A stretch of 64,000 nt of DNA from Diaporthe sp. PMI_573 (Eukaryota; Ascomycota; Sordariomycetes; Diaporthales; Diaporthaceae), in assembly GCA_021399435.1 (NCBI GenBank), contig JAJTUP010000042.1, positions 434,001 to 498,000 of the forward strand. Direction: 5' to 3'. Below, piece after piece: positions 21,470-30,906 of this stretch. Numbering within the stretch: the first letter of the stretch is position 1; each line of letters starts with the position of its first letter. A program made the translations under genes and the position numbers. The notes beneath the pieces were generated by a model. The model was not told where the DNA came from and searched no databases. It worked only from the letters and a program-made list of their open reading frames with translations.

Positions 21470-22045
21470 TCAGCGTCCGCCTTGCCGACATTGCCACCTT
21501 CGGAAGTCGGCATTTATTTCCTCAAAAACATTACCCAAGTACTGATCCTTGGAAAGAGTCCATCTGTTGGTGACATTTTCACATGCCGTCCCTTCATACC
21601 ACGAGGCCCATTTCTCGTCGGTGAGTTTGTAAAGCCGCGAGTCTTTACCACCCTCCTCCCTTTCTTCGAGCCTGCGCAGCCATTCCCGATTCGTTTCTGA
21701 GCCGCCACACGGGTAGACTACGGCAACATAATAGCCTTCCCTGGCCAGCTGTGTGGGCAAGCCTCTATGGGTTGACACCAAGATGATGCACGGCTTCTCT
21801 GCCAGCCTGCGGATCGCGGAGATATAGTTTTGCGGGAAGTCTGGCTTAGAGCTATAAGCGCTAGAGTCCAGGTCATGGACCCCCATACCCTGCTCCAGCC
21901 CCACCCTGTTGGAACAAAAATGTGTTTTGCCGATGGCACAGAAGCCGGCGATGATGATTGCATGATGTATTTCACGATCAGTAGCCAAGTCCTTCCCGAA
22001 CAACGCTCTTACAACTACCCTGAGGCATGACATTGATTCCCTCAT
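21470..22045 (-). CDS. P-loop NTPase, small-molecule kinase-like
   Basis: 191 residues on the minus strand. Residues ~29-45 (AIIIAGFCAIGKTHFCS) form a beta strand plus Walker A loop (GFCAIGKT). It is followed by HDLDSSAYSSKPDFPQNYIS, with an acidic DLDSS motif where kinases place the catalytic Asp, then CIILVSTHRGLPTQLAREGY and VAVVYPCGGSE. This order (P-loop, D-x-D/S, strand with S-T-H, V-Y-P) resembles the nucleotide-kinase-type P-loop proteins common in phages and scattered in eukaryotes. No transmembrane or signal segment is seen. A second copy, cut after the same region, lies at 26276-26528. Substrate unknown; a nucleotide or sugar kinase is a guess from fold only. Confidence 0.7.
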   Translation of the reverse strand: MRESMSCLRVVVRALFGKDLATDREIHHAIIIAGFCAIGKTHFCSNRVGLEQGMGVHDLDSSAYSSKPDFPQNYISAIRRLAEKPCIILVSTHRGLPTQLAREGYYVAVVYPCGGSETNREWLRRLEEREEGGKDSRLYKLTDEKWASWYEGTACENVTNRWTLSKDQYLGNVFEEINADFRRWQCRQGGR

Positions 22046-22465
22046 GGATGTATAAGCTGAAACTGGCGGTTTTCTGTTTTAAATTACGACGTATACAGTA
22101 CCTGAAGAGCAAAGTAAATTTTGAATTATATGCATGTATAAGTAAACAAGAGGGAATGTTCAACGCGCTGAATCTTGAGGTGGTGAGAATGCAGTAGTTA
22201 AAGCAGCTGCAAGAGGCAGGAGGCTGGGACAAATTGTAGGCACCCCTTTAGCAATGTTTATAAAAAGGGAGTACAGTATGTACTGTAGCTCGTTAGGAAA
22301 TGTTCATACTTTGTAAAGTACTGTTGCCTGGTTCCGGGGACCAGTTCAGGACGGTCAAGATTCAACTGCGGGAGTACCATACATTCCTGAAAAGTACATT
22401 AAGAGATACAGAAGTATAGGCATAACTAACCTGATGGGAAAATAATATTGTAAAACGATGCCCTC

Positions 22466-22800
22466 CTGAATTCACAGAGAATTCACGGAGGATTCCCTAA
22501 CTATATAAATACACGGTGAATTAACAGTGAATACACCGTGAATTCACCGTGAACGAATGGATTCACGGTGAATTCACGGGAAATTCACCAGTGATGCACC
22601 GTGGGGTGCATCAATTCCTCGCTCAAAATGACTTGGCTCCACCCAAGTCCATCCGGTATATGCAACCAACGGGCGGATGAACTCCGAGGGGTTCATGTAG
22701 CCACGTCGGGCGAAGCCCCTTCTCGTTGACCCCTAGCTAAGTTCATCCAGAGTATGTGATGAAAAAAAGGGGGTAGATGAATTCACAAGGAATTCACGCA
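22466..22800. repeat. Cluster of GAATTCAC(G/C)G palindromic repeats
   Basis: About ten copies or variants of GAATTCAC occur between 22467 and 22800, in both orientations (for example GTGAATTCACCGTGAA, GGTGAATTCACGGG), plus a hairpin ATGCACC/GGTGCAT near 22594. Closely spaced palindromic words of this type are typical subterminal transposase-binding sites of hAT-like elements. I could not define termini; this is probably the remains of a non-autonomous element. Confidence 0.7.
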
Positions 22801-23392
22801 GTATTGTCCTGAAAAGGCAGCGAAACCAGAGTGAAACCTATTGTGTTGATGGTGTAGGTATAGGCTTGGGTGGTAGTATTCGGGGGCAGGAGGTGGTTGG
22901 CATGTACGCCTGGTCTGCTTCGCTGGTTAGTGGGAGCTCCGCGACTGTCTGCTCGCCCTTCCATGGGTGGGCGCCAAAGCTTCCAGCCGCGGTACAGCGG
23001 GCTGTTGCGGTCGACCCATCGCGGGATTGGGTACTGGTGGATGTATTCCTGCGCCAGGTACTCGGGGATGGCTCGGCCAATGGGGAAGTCGGGCAGAATG
23101 TCGCGAGGTACGTAGATGTTGCACTCAACATCGCGGTCAGGCAGGCCGTTGTAGCCTTCGTCGTGGAGAGATTGTCGGAACGCCGCGCAGCCGCCGGTTC
23201 GGCGAGCCAACAGGCTGTCGTATCGGCCGGTCGTGGTGTACGTTCGAAGCGACACACCTGTTTCTCCGCCGTACAAGTACGCAGCCCAACGGTACCCTTG
23301 GAGGGAGAGTTTGCCGGCCTTGCACGGCTCGGCCACCAGGCGACGATACTCGTCGGTGCGGCTTCGACGAGGCTGGTCCACGCCGGGGTCTC
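22794..23392 (-). pseudogene. Unknown gene fragment bounded by transposon sequence
   Basis: The minus strand is open for about 195 codons with marked GC richness compared with both sides. The protein (TGRYDSLLARRTGGCAAFRQ, RDVECNIYVPRDILPDFPIG, EYIHQYPIPRWVDRNSPLYR) reads like part of a real globular protein, but I do not recognise it. The upstream edge is exactly the left end of the hAT element at 23393, and the downstream edge runs into the GAATTCAC cluster, so both ends are broken. The GC content suggests an origin elsewhere in the genome or transfer (inference). Confidence 0.5.
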
Positions 23393-26275
23393 CAGGGTAG
23401 GGAATCAATCCACGACTTCCACGGTATTGATCAATATGTTGACTTCAATCCACGTCAACGTCAATCCACGAGACCTATTGTTACGTAATCAATCCATCCA
23501 CGGTTGGGGCTCGTGGATTGAGATGTGGATTGACGTGGACGCTAGTCAGGGGTATGGGTACCCTGATATATGTCGTTAATATTTGCTACGTATCTCTGCG
23601 CAAACACTAACAGATCTAATCAGGCAAACGTCGGACGCGTTGTGGCACGTCGCGACGCGTTATAACGCCTGAACCCGAATGTCTCCTCCTTTACTCGATT
23701 CATACGCTCGGTGAACCTTCAACTTCGAGATGGCGGACTTACCTCTTGACCCTGAACTACCGACCAACAACGAGGGGCATGCCGAGGTCCCTCGGCGTTC
23801 TCTAGATCCAGACCCTGAACTCCGCCAGCCTTCTACTTGGGCACCAACAAGTGATGAGGAGCGGAGAATCTTCCGCGTCTGGAAGGGATTTATGTTGGCC
23901 GAGCGCAGCAAAGATACCCTATCATGGGTATGGAACTACGGGGTCGAGATTCAATCCAAAACATCCCGACGATGGATCTGTATGCCATGTGTGCGCCAGA
24001 AGACCCCCACGCCACAGTCATACGAATCCAAAGGCACCCAAAACGCTGAACTCCACCTCTGGAAAGCTCACGGCTACTGGGATCCATCAGGACGACGATC
24101 AACACCATCAGAGAAGAAAGGAGGCAAGAGGGTTCTTGCTTCTATTTCGGACTTCATGAGCCTCAAACGTTCCGATCCAAAGGAGCAAGCGCTGGCCAAT
24201 AGCTTGATCAAACGCTTCGATCGAGGAGAGTTCCAGAAGCTCATTGTCAACTGGATAGTCGAAAGCCAGCAATCGTTCAAGCAGGTTGAACACCCTCGAT
24301 TGCAACAGATTTTCGAATACCTCAATCCGGCGGTCAAGGTTACGAGTGCGCACATTTCGGCGAAGACTGTGCACAGACTGGCGGTTCAACAATTCGAGCG
24401 ATATCATGGCACGGTCCAGCAGGTCTTGAAGAGGTCGTCGGGCCAGATCCACATTGCCTTTGACGGCGCAAAGACTAGGAATCGTCACGCGTTATGTGGC
24501 GTGACGGCTGTCTTCAGAGACCACGAGAATCAGCTCCAAAAAGTTGTGCTCGGCATTCCGGAGCTGGTAGAACGACATACTGGCGAGAACATTGCCGCCG
24601 AGATCCTCGAGATCATTAGGTCGTTTGGCATCGAGGACAAGGTCGGTTACTTCACTCTCGACAACGCAGCAAATAATGAAACGGCAATGGCAGAGATTGC
24701 AGAAGAGCTGAAGTTCGACCCGGTTCAACGACGAGTTCGATGCATGGGACACATCCTTAACCTTGTTGTTAAATCCCTTCTCTTTGGAAAGGATGTTGAT
24801 GCGTTTGAGAAATCTCTCGTCGAGGAGGAGCCTTTGGCGAGAGCAACCCATGACCAGTGGACGCGGAAGGGTCCTGTCGGGAAAGCGCATAACTTCGTCG
24901 TTTGGGTCCATCGGGCCGACTTACTGACTCAGTTGCTTCGTCAACTGCAACGAGACTCATTTGCAGCTTCTGGCGAGCCTGAAAGTGGAAAGCAACGGCC
25001 AGTTGACGTTGTCCTTGACAACGATACTAGATGGTTGTCCCAATACTACATGATAAAACGAATGCTTCGCTTGCAGCCCGTCTACGAAGAATTCATCGCC
25101 AAAGCCAAGCGGCTATTCCGAGACGCTCGGAAAGGTGAGGGTGGACAGAAGCTTCCTCCCTGCCTCGAGGAGTCGAGCTTCATCAACGAGAGCGATTGGG
25201 CGGTGCTGAGGACATTTGATGAGATACTCTCTGATTTCCACGTCGTTGTGCAAGTACTTCAGGGAGACGGACAGTCGCGATATCGATCGTCTGGAGTTAG
25301 GGAAGCTTTTGGTTCCATGACTGATGTGCTGGAGGCGTTCGAATTTCTACTTGGGAGGCTCGAGGACGCAAAATCGCGTATTGAGAGGCATCCTGAACCG
25401 GAGCAATTCTGTGTCAATATCAACCTTGGCTGGAAGAAGCTCGATAAATATTACAATACTTTGAGGGACTCGCCAGCATACTACGCCGCCGCCGCCTTGC
25501 ATCCTAGCCTACGATGGGACTATTTCGACGAGGTTTGGGGTCAACAGCATCCAGGTTGGGTCGATGAAGCGAAGGAAATCGTACAACGTCTTTGGGATAC
25601 GGAATACAGAGACCTACAGATCACAGTCACCTCTCCTGAAGGTCCGGTTGTGAAGAGGCGAAAGACGACTTTGTCCTCCTTTGATCGGTATCGCAACCGA
25701 TACCGTCAAAGCCAACCGTCCGCTGCTCAAGCGGATGAATATATCCGCTGGCAGGCCAGTGTGTCTGGGAACGACAAGGACGTCGCAGACCCAGTTGAGT
25801 ATTGGGTCCTCAAGAGGTTTGAGTATCCAAGGCTATCTCGAATGGCTCTTGACGTCATGACAGTGCCGGCCATGAGCTCGGAGTGCGAGAGACTGTTCTC
25901 CGCCACCGGGTTGATGGTCACGCCCCTCCGAAACCGCTTAGACGCCGGGACGATTGGACTAATCCAAACGCTGCGATCTTGGTTACGCGCAGGCATTATC
26001 GAAGATGTCGATAGCATACTGCTTGACGATACAGCGTTACAGGAGGCTGTTGAACGGGCTGGTTTGGAGGAGCGCCAGGAGTAAGGCAATAGAAAGTTTC
26101 GGCGACGGGTTCCCGAATTGCCCGATTAGGAAATCCGAGTTAATGTGACAGGGGTCTTCCACGGGTTCAATATTATGGACATCAATCCACAGATGGCTTC
26201 GTGGACGTCAATCCACGAGCACTTTGCTGAGTAAGCCGTCAATTCCATCCACAAAGTCGTTGATTCCCTACCCTG
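23393..26275 (+). mobile_element. Complete hAT element with 16-bp terminal inverted repeats
   Basis: The left end reads CAGGGTAGGGAATCAA from 23393, and the same 16 bases in reverse complement end at 26275. Both subterminal regions carry repeated AATCCACG/CGTGGATT words (around 23404-23545 and 26158-26262), as expected for transposase binding. The 2883-bp unit contains one long transposase frame. The 8-bp flanks (GGGGTCTC left, CCAGGATG right) do not match, so there is no target duplication. The right flank is the middle of a P-loop gene copy and the left flank a different gene fragment, indicating rearrangement after or during insertion. Confidence 0.9.
23730..26084 (+). CDS. hAT transposase, full-length and open
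   Basis: 784 residues from ATG. A BED-like zinc-binding region is seen near residues 80-120 (RRWICMPCVRQ ... LHLWKAHG). The RNase H-like core shows HIAFDGAKTRNRHALCGV (first Asp), LDNAANNETAMAEIAEELKF (second Asp) and RRVRCMGHILNLVVKSLLFG (C-x-x-H region). The C-terminal hATC block reads YPRLSRMALDVMTVPAMSSE followed by CERLFSATG and RNRLDAGTIGLIQ. All landmarks are in register, so the protein may be active. The element ends flank it by 337 bp (5') and 191 bp (3'). It is the same subfamily as the transposases at 36874-39275 and 50733-52517. Confidence 0.93.
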   Translation: MADLPLDPELPTNNEGHAEVPRRSLDPDPELRQPSTWAPTSDEERRIFRVWKGFMLAERSKDTLSWVWNYGVEIQSKTSRRWICMPCVRQKTPTPQSYESKGTQNAELHLWKAHGYWDPSGRRSTPSEKKGGKRVLASISDFMSLKRSDPKEQALANSLIKRFDRGEFQKLIVNWIVESQQSFKQVEHPRLQQIFEYLNPAVKVTSAHISAKTVHRLAVQQFERYHGTVQQVLKRSSGQIHIAFDGAKTRNRHALCGVTAVFRDHENQLQKVVLGIPELVERHTGENIAAEILEIIRSFGIEDKVGYFTLDNAANNETAMAEIAEELKFDPVQRRVRCMGHILNLVVKSLLFGKDVDAFEKSLVEEEPLARATHDQWTRKGPVGKAHNFVVWVHRADLLTQLLRQLQRDSFAASGEPESGKQRPVDVVLDNDTRWLSQYYMIKRMLRLQPVYEEFIAKAKRLFRDARKGEGGQKLPPCLEESSFINESDWAVLRTFDEILSDFHVVVQVLQGDGQSRYRSSGVREAFGSMTDVLEAFEFLLGRLEDAKSRIERHPEPEQFCVNINLGWKKLDKYYNTLRDSPAYYAAAALHPSLRWDYFDEVWGQQHPGWVDEAKEIVQRLWDTEYRDLQITVTSPEGPVVKRRKTTLSSFDRYRNRYRQSQPSAAQADEYIRWQASVSGNDKDVADPVEYWVLKRFEYPRLSRMALDVMTVPAMSSECERLFSATGLMVTPLRNRLDAGTIGLIQTLRSWLRAGIIEDVDSILLDDTALQEAVERAGLEERQE

Positions 26276-26528
26276 CCAGGATGATGCAGCGCTTATCTGC
26301 CAGTCTTCGGATCTCGGAGATATAGTTGTGCGGGAAGCCTGGCTTGGAGCTGTAGTTGCTCGAGTCTATATCATAAATATCCATACCCTGCTGTAGATTA
26401 TTTTTGTCGGATAGAAAATACGTTTTCCCGATGGCACAGAAACCGCAAATGATGATCGCCTTGTGCTTATCATCAATCTTGAAGTGCGCTTTCGCAGCCG
26501 CCCTAAGGCGCGAGATTGATGTCCCCAT
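26276..26528 (-). pseudogene. P-loop kinase-like gene, second copy, cut by the hAT element
   Basis: Encodes the first ~84 residues of a paralogue of the 21470-22045 protein: AIIICGFCAIGKTYFLSDKN, then MDIYDIDSSNYSSKPGFPHN and RCIIL, where the intact copy continues VSTHRGLPTQ. The break coincides with the outer base of the hAT inverted repeat at 26275. Clear amino-acid differences show the two copies are paralogues rather than a very recent duplicate. The missing C-terminal half is not found on the other side of the element. Confidence 0.8.
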
Positions 26529-26823
26529 GGATATATATAGCCTTTAAATGACAATATTCAGTTTTAAACCAGGATGTAAATCTAGGTCGCCCTGAAGGAT
26601 TTTGAACAGCATGCGCGTTAAGATGGGCTACTTGATGCGCGACGAGGACCGCCGAAGAGACGGAGCTGAGATACGGGAATGAAGTATTTAAAAGCCTAGA
26701 GGTCTAGGAGGCTTCAATTAATTGTGGGCACTCGGACTCTAAACGATTGTAAGATTAATGGTACTTTGTACACAGATCGAAGTCCAGACAGTAATTTTGG
26801 CGCTTACAAACCAGGGGCAGAAG
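26529..26823. other. Spacer upstream of the second P-loop gene copy
   Basis: Presumed 5' region of the truncated gene, up to the start of the small non-autonomous element. No coding signal. Confidence 0.4.
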
Positions 26824-27301
26824 TAGGGATGCCCACTTGTACGAGTACATGTACGGTACGGTACATGTACGAGAGGCCGCCGTACAGTGTACGGCGGCAA
26901 CCGTACATGTACGACTTTTTAGGCTTACCCTTTTGGGACATATTGTAGCTTCATTTGTCGCAAATCTCGTGATAGTTTCAGTCATCCTCATCCTCAAATA
27001 CTGTGCCCAGCTCAATAACATTCTCATCGTCAACGAAGCTCGCGATAGCTTTTCCCTCCATTGTATCCTCCTCTTCCTGGCAGAAGTACTGCATATATGT
27101 CTTCTAGTTCCTTCCAGTCCTTCTCATCTAGTTGATCCCATCGTGAGCTTTTCTTGGTCCGGCAGCTCCTGACACTAAACCTAAAACGGCAATTGGACAA
27201 AGTCACTTTTACTCAAGATGTACGAGTACATGTACGAGTACGAACCTTCTCGTACTCGTACACTGTACGAAAGGTCTCGTACATGTACCTGGGCATCCCT
27301 A
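26824..27301 (-). mobile_element. Short non-autonomous hAT-like element with GTACATGTACGAG subterminal repeats
   Basis: The left end TAGGGATGCCCA and right end TGGGCATCCCTA are inverted, and the first bases match the Ac-type hAT end TAGGGATG. Both subterminal zones are dense in self-complementary words (GTACATGTACGAG, CGTACAGTGTACG). The 478-bp unit has no transposase frame, but its minus strand around 27045-27175 reads LDEKDWKELEDIYAVL, which resembles a stretch in the middle of hAT transposases, so it is likely an internally deleted derivative. The 8-bp flanks do not match well. Confidence 0.7.
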
Positions 27302-27490
27302 GTATCGGCGTTGCATTGGCACCTCGTCCCATCTGACCAGTGCTGTATTTTGGATCTCCCTGGCTAGATTTGGTGAAATTTATTTACTGTCTCATCTCTT
27401 TCAACTTCAAGCAAGCAGACGCGAGGTCTGTTTGTGGCTCGAGAAAAACATGCGGGATTCCGCCAATTTCTCGCTACTAAAAAGACAGAC
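27302..27490. other. Short spacer, nothing recognised
   Basis: Sequence between the small hAT-like element and the end of the minus-strand pseudogene. No feature seen. Confidence 0.4.
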
Positions 27491-28470
27491 TTACAAAAGT
27501 ACATTCATGCACGCGTCAAGTACTATATACAGCTGAACGAATATGAATTCAAACTCCTTGGGATGAGGCTTATCTTTGCCAAGTAAACTCAGCCCTGCAA
27601 TAAAATCAAGGTTGTCGGGCATCAGGTCATGGAGATTCCATGCACCCTGGCGCGTTGTGTTCTCAAACAGTGTGTCCTAGCATAAAGATGTCAGTATTTC
27701 AAAAGGATGTCACTAAATCGCGAAGGCAGACTTACGCTCAGCAGAACGGCGCTATGCAATATATTGCGGACTGGTGGAAGGTCCTTTATCGACTGCACAG
27801 CGTCAGTGAGCTCGGATCATACACCGACATTGCAGGCAACAGCCCACACACGTATAAATGATCCCGTTAACCTTTTTGTCGGTGCAAGAGGCTGTGCGTG
27901 ACCATTCCGTGGTCTGACGAGATTGACCGTGGCTTTTCCACCATACGCAGGGAGCCAGAAATAGCGTTTCGCCTCATACCCCGTTCCAAAAAAAGGGATG
28001 ATGGCAGGATGAACGACGCATCACAAATTGACTTACAATAGCATAATTCCTGTATATTCTGTCTGGACAAGTGGCGAGCTCGTGTCTCATCCCCACAGGG
28101 CGCACGACGAAGCCACCAATAACCCGAACTTCTTCAATTTCGACCTGTCCCAGAGGGTGGTCTAGGATAGACACCTCGCAAAAGTCGCTGCCGTATATTT
28201 GTTTTCCTCATATAGCAAGCTCATTCACGTCGTTACACTTGAGACTGGGGTCGCCATGGCCATGGCCATCAAAGTCGTCGCCGGAGTCGTCATTATTCAA
28301 CAGTGGTGCCTGCCAGTAAATTGTTTTGCTCAGTTCGGTCTGGAATACCGCATGCGCGGAATAAAGATACTTATGCGCATCCAGTAGGTCTTAGCTTACC
28401 TTCTCCTCATCGGAAAAGACGTGGATCGCATGTGGATTTGCCAAACGTTGCCCACGTTGCCCACGATGCC
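27491..28470 (-). pseudogene. Multi-exon gene with a single in-frame stop, unknown function
   Basis: On the minus strand a chain of exons can be read: a first segment ending HVFSDEEK, a 60-bp intron (GTAAGC..TTCCAG), then TELSKTIYWQAPLLNNDDSG ... NELAI-stop-GKQIYGSDFCEVSILDHPLG ... RIYRNYAI, intron (GTAAGTC), an exon with YEAKRYFWLPAYGGKATVNL, an exon SIKDLPPVRNILHSAVLLS, intron (GTAAGTC..GCTAG) and a last exon DTLFENTTRQGAWNLHDLMP ... NVLL ending TAA at 27491. The stop after NELAI is TGA, one C-to-T change from the Arg codon CGA. Exon chaining and residue composition argue for a real gene recently disabled. I do not recognise the family; the start is uncertain. Confidence 0.5.
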
Positions 28471-28532
28471 CATGTCGCCGCCCACGTGACCCAGCTACGA
28501 GGCTACAAAACGCACGATGATGGGTGGTAAAT

Positions 28533-28614
28533 TGACGTAAAATGGGACGCTCTGATTGGCTGCAATGTGCTTAGTCAGAAAAAGTTGTGCGAATCTCCGT
28601 TTTCCTATATATAT
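28533..28614 (+). promoter_or_regulatory. Candidate promoter of the bZIP gene
   Basis: TGACGTAA at 28533-28540 is a CRE/ATF-type bZIP binding site, and TATATATAT at 28606-28614 is a good TATA-type element about 220 bp before the ATG at 28832. A CACGTGAC word lies just upstream near 28484. The layout suggests a bZIP-responsive promoter and possible autoregulation. This is inferred from motifs only. Confidence 0.4.
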
Positions 28615-28831
28615 GGGCCCTCTAGTCCACTTATACTGTACGTAGACATCCTTTGACCCTCCTTGGACCCGACCATCATCTTCTTACTCCGTCCTCGATA
28701 CCCAGCCTGCCCCTCCCTCCACCATCTTCTATAATCTACTGTGATATTTTTAACACACCGCCCTAGCCCACAGCCTTCTCACTCACCACACAGTATACAC
28801 TATAACATAGAGGACGTCAGCCTTTTCCTCG

Positions 28832-29591
28832 ATGCCCTATCACTATCGCACTCTTACCTTTACACATTTAGCGACAGAGACCAATTTCTCGACGCCAGCC
28901 GCTCAGAGACACAAAGCTCTGCGACCTCTCCAGTATGTGTGCTTACCTGTGCCCCAGCTCGGCCCCATCGCTGATCTTATGCAGTATGACACGACCTTTT
29001 CTCGAGACTTTTTAGGCTCAGATACAATGCCGAGCCCCGATGCAGAAGGAGAGGAAGCGAGTCTGTTACCACACAACCAAACATCAGCGACCAAGCCCGC
29101 CGCGAAGAGAAAGCGAGAGAATAGATATAAGAACGCCCCTCCCTCAGTCTTATCGGTAAGTACCAGCCAGCAAAGCAGGAGGCGCCACTATCACACATCG
29201 CCGCCGCCGCATCCCCCACAAACTCCGTAGTTGGAAGATCTCAAGCTGATGCAGGCCCTGCCACGACCAGCGCCGCCGAGCACAAAACCGTGCCTCACAA
29301 AGGGCCCACCGACAGCGAAAAGACCAGCGGATAAAGGGCCTGGAGCAGATGCTCAAAGACGCCAAGGCGCGCAACGACGCCATCAGTCAGGCGTACGCCG
29401 ATCTGCAGGCCAAATACCTCAAACTGAAGGCATCGACGGTCAGCGAGCAGCAAATCCCCACGTCGTACTCGGCAACGGGGCCGTCGGCGGGCCATCTCAC
29501 GGGCTACGTGGATCTGTCAATGTCGTCCATGCACGTCGGCAGCGACCTGGACGCGTACCTTTACACCGAGGTGGGGGGCTACTCCATGTGA
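28832..29591 (+). CDS. Fungal bZIP transcription factor, two exons
   Basis: Exon 1 28832-29155, intron 29156-29270 (115 bp, GTAAGT donor, GCTGATG branch region, GACCAG acceptor), exon 2 29271-29591; 214 residues. The join restores the signature: KRENRYKNAPPSVLS then RRRAQNRASQRAHRQRKDQR, the basic DNA-contact region (N-x-x-S-Q-R-x-x-R-x-R-K). A leucine-zipper-like helix follows (IKGLEQMLKDAKARNDAISQ), with coiled coil to about residue 160. Fungal relatives with ENRYKNAPPSVLS bind CRE/AP-1-like sites and are generally nuclear stress or development regulators. A shorter start at the ATG at 28979 (165 residues, MQYDTTFSRDF) is also reasonable. The C-terminus (YLYTEVGGYSM) is short. Reading frame intact. 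Confidence 0.85.
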
Positions 29592-30493
29592 GGGTTCTGC
29601 TCCGCTCGGGCAAAACACGGATCTGTCCCTTCTGCCCCTTCTGGATTTAATTATTGGACAAGGAGTTTTGGAAGACACATTGGAAGCACAGGGAGATTAG
29701 CGGGGCAGAGTGGTTTTTACTTCTTCTTTTGCCTTCCCCACGCCTCCTCGCGTTTTCGTGTAGTGGACTGGCTGGGTCACCGTTGCATTTAAGGCTTGAT
29801 GCGGCTGGGCTGAATCTCGCAGTCATGCCTGATCATTTATCCGCTTGCACGCGCGGACCACACAATTACCTAGTTTATTCCTTTATGTAAATCTCCGTTT
29901 CGGGCTTGTGCAATTGGCCGCGTGGCACAAGCTTGATATTGTCTCACCTGCCCGGTGCCCGAGAGCTTTTCCTGCCCAGCCCCTCTAAAATGTCCTTCTA
30001 TAAACTATTATCTCTACTGTCACTTTCAAGTACAGGGTATTCCTGCTTGGCGCAGAAGGAGCTTGACGAAAGTACCCCAATATTATGCCTGCTGATATTT
30101 TCCAAATCGCCGGGGGATGCGCATGCCCTGAAGTTCATAAAGCAGTCCAAGTGCCCTGCTAAGTTGTGGCTCATATGGGGTAGACTGCCCGTTGACCGCA
30201 AAGTATGACAAGAATTGTCTCTGCAACCTGCGTTATCTTTCTGCTCCCTGTCCTCATACGCGTTGTTCAAGATGAGGTATTCGGTGTCGATTATCCGTTA
30301 CTGCGCGCCATGTGCGAAAAGGTTAACAGTACACGATGTTCTATCTGTCGGGGGCCATATGAGTTACTGAGAAGAAGGAGATATTACTTCTGTGGGTATC
30401 TGTATACTGGAGCATCTGCGTTCGGTGTATCGTCCAACGCCTGTACCCCGGGTCGTGGGCCTCTTCCTCTCGGAAAACTAGCTTTTCCTTTAG
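29592..30493. other. Region with weak coding signals only
   Basis: Plus-strand frames at ~29990-30208 (starting MSFYKLLSLLSLSSTGYSCL, signal-peptide-like) and 30205-30612 look partly protein-like and may be 5' exons of the broken segment that follows, but no splice combination was convincing. A 26-bp word AGAAGAAGGAGATATTACTT(CTGTGG) near 30372 recurs near 44842. Confidence 0.35.
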
Positions 30494-30906
30494 CCACCCC
30501 AGGGCATCTGCTCCGTGGAAACGTTGAGGGAATTCTTGTATACATTCACGGAATCTCATCGGCCTGCGGCCAACGTAATGAGCTTGGAACAGGTTTCCCT
30601 TACTGGCAGTAAGATCCATGATGGAAAATTGTATCCTGCATCGACGGTAAGGAATGTCGGATACCTGATCCCTTTGGATGAATCCGCAATCGACGTGTTG
30701 GAGCAGGTTTTGCCGCAGTTCACCATAAACGACATTTCTTGGGCAATCATATTTCCTTTGTGGAGGCTATACGCGAGGCTCTAAGAGATATTGCTGACGA
30801 ATTCCGTCGCGAGAAAGCCCGCCAGAAAACTATGATGCTTCAGACGTTTAAAGTGGCTCAGAAGGCTTCCCCTTCAGATCTCGTGGACGGCGCTATAGCT
30901 TCTTGA
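30494..30906 (+). pseudogene. Coding segment with a one-base frameshift
   Basis: After a pyrimidine-rich TTTAG acceptor at 30493 the frame reads EFLYTFTESHRPAANVMSLE ... VRNVGYLIPLDESAIDVLEQ ... NDISW and then loses sense. Shifting by one base at the TGGGCAAT around 30737 continues HISFVEAIREALRDIADEFR ... SPSDLVDGAIAS to a TGA at 30906. The second half is a charged helix ending like a natural C-terminus. A single missing G explains the break. Family unknown. Confidence 0.45.

Noticed and set aside
30372..30397. 26-bp word shared with ~44842
   Set aside because: Too short, partly self-complementary, and flanks are unrelated; not enough to call a repeat family.
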